Source: an uncultured Lachnospiraceae bacterium (GTDB taxonomy: Bacteria > Bacillota > Clostridia > Lachnospirales > Lachnospiraceae). From it: 9,440 bases of DNA. Under the pieces are notes generated by a model. That model saw only the letters and a program-made list of their open reading frames with translations, was not told the origin of the DNA and ran no database searches. The first letter of the stretch is position 1, and each line of letters starts with the position of its first letter. Below are positions 5,909-9,440 of this stretch, piece after piece. Position numbers and translations under genes: made by a program. The stretch lies in the NCBI GenBank assembly GCA_945827765.1, contig CALZPS010000039.1, positions 1 through 9,440 on the forward strand, written 5' to 3'.

Positions 5909-8485
5909 ATGAGAGTCTATAATGTACAGATCAATCATTTGATGAAACCAGTAGGTATTGACGGCAGACAGATTCGTGTCAGCTGGAATGTGGATGATGC
6001 CGCCGCACAGAGTGCATATCAGGTAAAAGTGACAGATGCGGACGGAAACGTGCTGGAGGATTCCGGCAAGGTTACATCGGCAGATATCGTGTATATGCTG
6101 CAGAAACCACTTGCGTATAGAAGGAAATATAATGTTTGTGTACAGGCATGGGACGAGCGGGATATTGAATCCAAACCGCAGTGTGTGACGGTGATTACCG
6201 GCATCGACAAGAGTCAGTGGCAGGCACGGTGGATTAATCCGGAATTAGACGTCAATCCGAAAGAACGGCAGCGGGCAAGTTATCTGGTGAAAGATTTCAT
6301 GTTGACAGCGAAACAGATGCAGTCGGCAGCCGAAAAAGGAGCTTACCTGTATGCGACTTGCCACGGCATCATGAACATTTACATTAACGGTTGTGAGATT
6401 ACCGATCACCAGCTTATGCCGGGTACTCAGCAGTATAATAAGCGATTGATGGCAGAAACCATTGCGGTGAGCGAATTTTTACGGGAAGGTGAAAACCGGA
6501 TTGTCGTCACTTTGGGAGACGGATGGTGGCGCGGCTCTATGGGGCATAGTCAGGAGCGTAATGTTTACGGTACGGACGTGGCTCTTCTGGCTCAATTGGA
6601 AATTGCTGCCGAGCCGGTACTTGTCACGGACGAAAGCTGGCAGGCAACACAGGAGGGGGCGTTGGGCAAAAATGACTTTATGGCCGGCGAGGAATATGAC
6701 GCCACACGGGAAGAACTGTGTAATCTGCACGAAGTAAAGACAGAAAATTTTGGATTCGACAATCTTATTTGTGTCGATACTGTACCGGTTACGCCGCATG
6801 AGACGTTCAAGGCGAAATGGGTGGACACACCAAATGGGGAAAAGGTACTCGATTTCGGTCAGAATCTGGTCGGTTATGTCTGTCTGGCTTTTGAGGGGGC
6901 AGCAGGGAAAAAGTTGACGCTGACACATGGTGAGGAGCTGGATAAAGACGGTAATTTCACGACAGCAAATTTTCAGAATCCGCAGGTGGCGACGAAACAG
7001 GAAATCCAGTATACCTGTAAAGACGGCAGAAATGTTTATCATCCTACTAAGACGTATATGGGATTCCGTTATGTAAAGGTGGAAACCGAACTTGAGGTGC
7101 AGCCGGAATGGTTTACGGCGGTGGCGATTTATTCTGACATGCGCACAACAGCGGAATTTGACTGTGGCGTGGCGGAAGTCAACCAACTGTTTCAAAATGC
7201 ATTGTGGTCGATGAAAGGGAATTTCGTGGATGTGCCGACGGACTGCCCGACCAGAGAAAAATCGGGGTATTCGGGGGATTGTCAGGCATATATCCATACG
7301 GCGATGTATCTGATGGATTGTTATCCGGTCTATGCCAAATGGCTGCGCGAGCAGGCCGCAGGTCAATATGAGGATGGCGTGGTGCCGCAGATTGCCCCGA
7401 AATGTAATGCGCCGGAAGAGAAACAAAAGGTGGGCGGCGTTTTGGAGATGGACGGTGGTATCGGCTGGTCGGATTCCTTTGAGATTGTGCCGTATCGTTT
7501 GCAGAAACGTTATGGTGACGGGAGTCTGATTGCAGAAAGCTATGAGGCGTTGAAGAAATGGACGGAGTATGAGATAAAACGTGCGGAAAAGACCAGACTG
7601 GTCAACAGAAAAACTTTGCCTCGTGAACATCGGAAATATATGATTGATACCGGCTGGATGTGGGGCGAGTGGCTGGAACCGAGCCAGAACAATGACGGCG
7701 GTGTCGAGTATATGAAAAATTTGGTGATAAAGGGCGACCCGGAAGTGGGAACGGCATTCTTTTATCTGCATTTGTGTTATATGGAAGAGATGGCGCAGAA
7801 AATGGGAAGGAGCGAGGATGCCGCACGTTATCACGACATTTCAGAGAAAGCGAAAGCTGCTTACCGGGCAGTCTATACGAAGGAGGGAAGGGTGACAGAA
7901 GGAACGCGGCAATGCCGTTTTGTGCGCCCGATTGCTCATGACCTGCTGACGGAAGAAGAAAAACAGCAGGCGGCGTCGGATTTAGCCGGAAAGATAGCAG
8001 AAAACGGAAACCATCTGAATACCGGATTTTTGACGACACATGAACTGTGCCGTGCTTTAAGCCGCAACGGGCAGAATCAGACCGCTTATGATCTACTTTT
8101 GCAGGAAGAGAAACCGGGCTGGCTCTATGCGGTAAAAAAAGGTTGTACGACTATTCCGGAAAGTTGGGATTGCTTTGACGAAGAGGGAAATCCGAAAGAT
8201 TCTTTCAATCATTATTCTTACGGAGCAATTGTCGGATGGCTGATGGACTGCGTGTGCGGTATCAACGTTGAGGATGGCGCAATCACTATTCGTCCTTATC
8301 CGGATGAGCGGCTTGGATATGCCAGAGCGGTATATGACTCACCTTATGGGAAGATTGTATCACAGTGGGAGTATCAGGCTGGAACGTGTCACTACGAGAT
8401 AGAGGTTCCCTGCAATATGAGGGCGACGGTGGTACTGCCGGGCAGAGAACCACAGACGGTGTCCGCAGGAATCTATACTTATTAA
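5909..8485 (+). CDS. Alpha-L-rhamnosidase, GH78 type
   Basis: This 858-aa enzyme removes terminal alpha-L-rhamnose from plant glycosides or pectin-derived oligosaccharides. Domain order by eye: an N-terminal fibronectin-like beta domain (about 1-100); a rhamnosidase N-terminal domain (about 120-270, with YLYATCHGIMNIYINGCEI and VTLGDGWWRG); a concanavalin-like domain (about 280-405, with VLDFGQNLVGYV); the (alpha/alpha)6 catalytic barrel (about 410-780); and a C-terminal beta domain (about 785-858). Catalytic-region motifs are DVPTDCPTREKSGYSGD, with Glu450 as predicted general acid, GWSDSFEIVPY with Asp522, and TIPESWDCF, with Glu751 as predicted base; SFNHYSYGAIVGWL follows as usual. There is no signal peptide, so it should be cytoplasmic. 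The length is normal for the family. It is followed after 17 nt by a strong terminator, so it is the last gene of its unit. Natural substrate (flavonoid glycoside, rhamnogalacturonan fragment or other) is not readable. Confidence 0.93.
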   Translation: MRVYNVQINHLMKPVGIDGRQIRVSWNVDDAAAQSAYQVKVTDADGNVLEDSGKVTSADIVYMLQKPLAYRRKYNVCVQAWDERDIESKPQCVTVITGIDKSQWQARWINPELDVNPKERQRASYLVKDFMLTAKQMQSAAEKGAYLYATCHGIMNIYINGCEITDHQLMPGTQQYNKRLMAETIAVSEFLREGENRIVVTLGDGWWRGSMGHSQERNVYGTDVALLAQLEIAAEPVLVTDESWQATQEGALGKNDFMAGEEYDATREELCNLHEVKTENFGFDNLICVDTVPVTPHETFKAKWVDTPNGEKVLDFGQNLVGYVCLAFEGAAGKKLTLTHGEELDKDGNFTTANFQNPQVATKQEIQYTCKDGRNVYHPTKTYMGFRYVKVETELEVQPEWFTAVAIYSDMRTTAEFDCGVAEVNQLFQNALWSMKGNFVDVPTDCPTREKSGYSGDCQAYIHTAMYLMDCYPVYAKWLREQAAGQYEDGVVPQIAPKCNAPEEKQKVGGVLEMDGGIGWSDSFEIVPYRLQKRYGDGSLIAESYEALKKWTEYEIKRAEKTRLVNRKTLPREHRKYMIDTGWMWGEWLEPSQNNDGGVEYMKNLVIKGDPEVGTAFFYLHLCYMEEMAQKMGRSEDAARYHDISEKAKAAYRAVYTKEGRVTEGTRQCRFVRPIAHDLLTEEEKQQAASDLAGKIAENGNHLNTGFLTTHELCRALSRNGQNQTAYDLLLQEEKPGWLYAVKKGCTTIPESWDCFDEEGNPKDSFNHYSYGAIVGWLMDCVCGINVEDGAITIRPYPDERLGYARAVYDSPYGKIVSQWEYQAGTCHYEIEVPCNMRATVVLPGREPQTVSAGIYTY

Positions 8486-8502
8486 TTGCGAATGTTTCAT
8501 GG

Positions 8503-8535
8503 AAACGGCACAGAATTAAAATGTCTGTGCCGTTT
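8503..8535 (+). terminator. Rho-independent terminator after the rhamnosidase gene
   Basis: A perfect 12-bp stem (AAACGGCACAGA at 8503-8514, TCTGTGCCGTTT at 8524-8535) closes a 9-nt loop and is followed by a T-rich run, CTTTCTATCTATTTT. It lies 17 nt after the rhamnosidase stop. The stop codon of the convergent regulator gene (8540-8542) falls in the T-rich tail, so the two genes share this short spacer. In the reverse direction only TTT closes the stem before CC, so it is at best a weak terminator for the regulator. Confidence 0.88.
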
Positions 8536-8539
8536 CTTT

Positions 8540-9393
8540 CTATCTATTTTGATTTTGTTCACGGTACTCACTGGGTGACATGCCGACATATTTTTGAAAA
8601 CAATCTGCGAAATAGCTGCGTGAGCAGAAGTGCAGGGCAGTACTGATTTCCTGAATACTCTCCTGTGTGGTGGCAAGCAAATGTTTTGCATACTCAATTT
8701 TATGTTCTTTGATATAATTGTTAATGCTTGTACCTACTTCTTTTTTGAATTTTCTGGACAGATAATACGAAGTATATCCGACTTTATCAGCCAGCATTTC
8801 GATATCCAGATCATCTGTGATATGCATGGAAATATAATCACAGCAAGTTTGTATGGACTTCGAGACCGCAGCGTTTTGCCTGCATTGATGAACACGGTAA
8901 ATGAAGTCCTCATACATCGTGTGATTCAAGAATGCGGTTTCCGTAAGTGTTTTGCAGTTATGGATAGCTTCCCCATATATGTCACACAAATCATAGGCAG
9001 TGGAGGCCGGGAGTCCTCCTTTGATCGCAGCCCGGCTGCAAAGAATTAAAAAAGCATGTGCGGAATACTTGCCGTGCTGTACAGGATCTCCGATTTTGGA
9101 ATAACTGCCGACACTGGAGGTTCCGGCTTTGGCCAGTATTGACTTGTAATTCAGGTTTCCTTGTTCCACCATGGAAAGAAGTTCGGTTTCCACATTATGA
9201 ATACCAGGATGTTCATGGCTGGATATTTTACGCTGTGCGATTTGGTTATTCCCTGTTCCGGAGACTCTGGAGATATATGCATAGTCTGTTCCCTGAGCTG
9301 ATTTTTGTTCTTCTGTGTTCCCTTTCACTTGATGCTGCAAGTCTCCCACGGTCAGCTTTTCGTTTCGGATACTATAATGGAACATAATAGTAT
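8540..9393 (-). CDS. AraC-family transcriptional regulator, N-terminus cut by contig end
   Basis: The C-terminal third is a complete AraC/XylS DNA-binding domain (about residues 176-276 counted from the ATG at 9385). The first helix-turn-helix is DIEMLADKVGYTSYYLSRKFKKEVG (shown here only as the landmarks LADKVGYTSYYLSR and FKKEVG), and the second includes SIQEISTALHFCSRSYFADC, ending with the family signature KYVGMSPSEYR. The upstream 175 residues are a helical region that I do not assign to a named sensor domain. On the - strand, two real in-frame codons (ACT, ATT) precede the ATG, and the frame runs into adapter DNA at 9394, where the adapter itself supplies a TAA (9401-9403). The ATG at 9385 therefore only looks like a proper start; the true protein is probably longer (inference). 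It is convergent with the rhamnosidase gene, so it may regulate sugar-use genes here or on the missing side. Confidence 0.88.
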
Positions 9394-9440
9394 CTGTCTC
9401 TTATACACATCTGACGCTGCCGACGATACTCCTTGTGTAG
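9394..9440. other. Sequencing adapter (Nextera Tn5 mosaic end, adapter, index and P5 start); not genomic
   Basis: The 19 bases at 9394-9412 are CTGTCTCTTATACACATCT, the Tn5 mosaic end used in Nextera libraries. Bases 9413-9426 (GACGCTGCCGACGA) complete the reverse complement of the read-1 transposase adapter. Bases 9427-9434 (TACTCCTT) are the reverse complement of AAGGAGTA, which I recall as i5 index S507/N507. Bases 9435-9440 (GTGTAG) match the start of the reverse-complemented P5 primer. It is read-through of a short insert left untrimmed at the contig end and should be removed. Confidence 0.97.

Noticed and set aside
6479..7834. Long open frame of 451 codons on the - strand within the rhamnosidase gene.
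   Set aside because: The + strand in this region encodes the catalytic barrel of a clear GH78 enzyme with conserved motifs. The - strand frame has no recognisable domain and a biased composition (many His, Arg, Phe, Ile) typical of an antisense shadow.
8540..9049. Open frames on the + strand across the regulator gene.
   Set aside because: The - strand encodes a complete AraC DNA-binding domain here; the + strand frames have no start signals or recognisable motifs.
9394..9412. Tn5/IS50 mosaic end suggesting a transposon insertion.
   Set aside because: It is followed directly by the commercial adapter, an index and primer sequence, so it comes from library preparation, not from a mobile element.

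Overview
The window looks like the end of a draft-assembly contig from a gut-type member of the Clostridia. Lachnospiraceae is my best guess, inferred from the gene set, the moderate GC content, strong AGGAGG-type ribosome binding sites, and the style of the zinc-binding protein and the AraC regulator. The last 47 bases are not biological. They match the reverse complement of an Illumina Nextera (Tn5) adapter, an 8-base index and the first bases of the P5 primer, so real sequence ends at about 9393.

Region 1 (1-2378, + strand) is the distal part of a zinc-type ABC uptake operon. It holds a substrate-binding lipoprotein-type gene that has lost its 5' end at the window edge, an ATPase (ZnuC/AdcC type) and a membrane permease (ZnuB/AdcB type) whose start overlaps the ATPase stop by 4 nt. 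Together they would bind Zn2+ (or Mn2+) outside the membrane and import it at the expense of ATP.

Region 2 (2379-5735, + strand) starts with an extended -10 promoter. It then holds two consecutive SGNH/GDSL-type hydrolases, each with an N-terminal membrane segment and a shared GxIGPxxFL motif, followed by a family 43 glycoside hydrolase with a C-terminal beta-sandwich domain. The two SGNH genes are 15 nt apart and probably co-transcribed. The GH43 gene follows after 87 nt that contain a possible extra promoter.

Region 3 (5736-8535, + strand) holds a 173-nt gap with a possible 40-codon small ORF and a TATAAT box, then an 858-aa GH78-type alpha-L-rhamnosidase, then a strong 12-bp-stem rho-independent terminator. 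A GH43 enzyme (arabinosidase or xylosidase class) and a rhamnosidase, both without signal peptides, suggest intracellular finishing of short plant-derived oligosaccharides such as rhamnogalacturonan-I side chains or decorated glycosides. The membrane-anchored SGNH proteins could be esterases acting on the same material or on the cell's own envelope; the sequence does not decide this.

Region 4 (8540-9393, - strand) holds a convergent AraC-family regulator with a complete C-terminal DNA-binding domain but an N-terminus cut by the contig end. It is a plausible but unproven regulator of the glycosidase genes.

I see no mobile element, CRISPR array, tRNA or rRNA, and no gene-free stretch longer than 300 bases. 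I found no convincing novel system. The most notable points are the adapter artefact, the paired anchored SGNH proteins and the small ORF ahead of the rhamnosidase.
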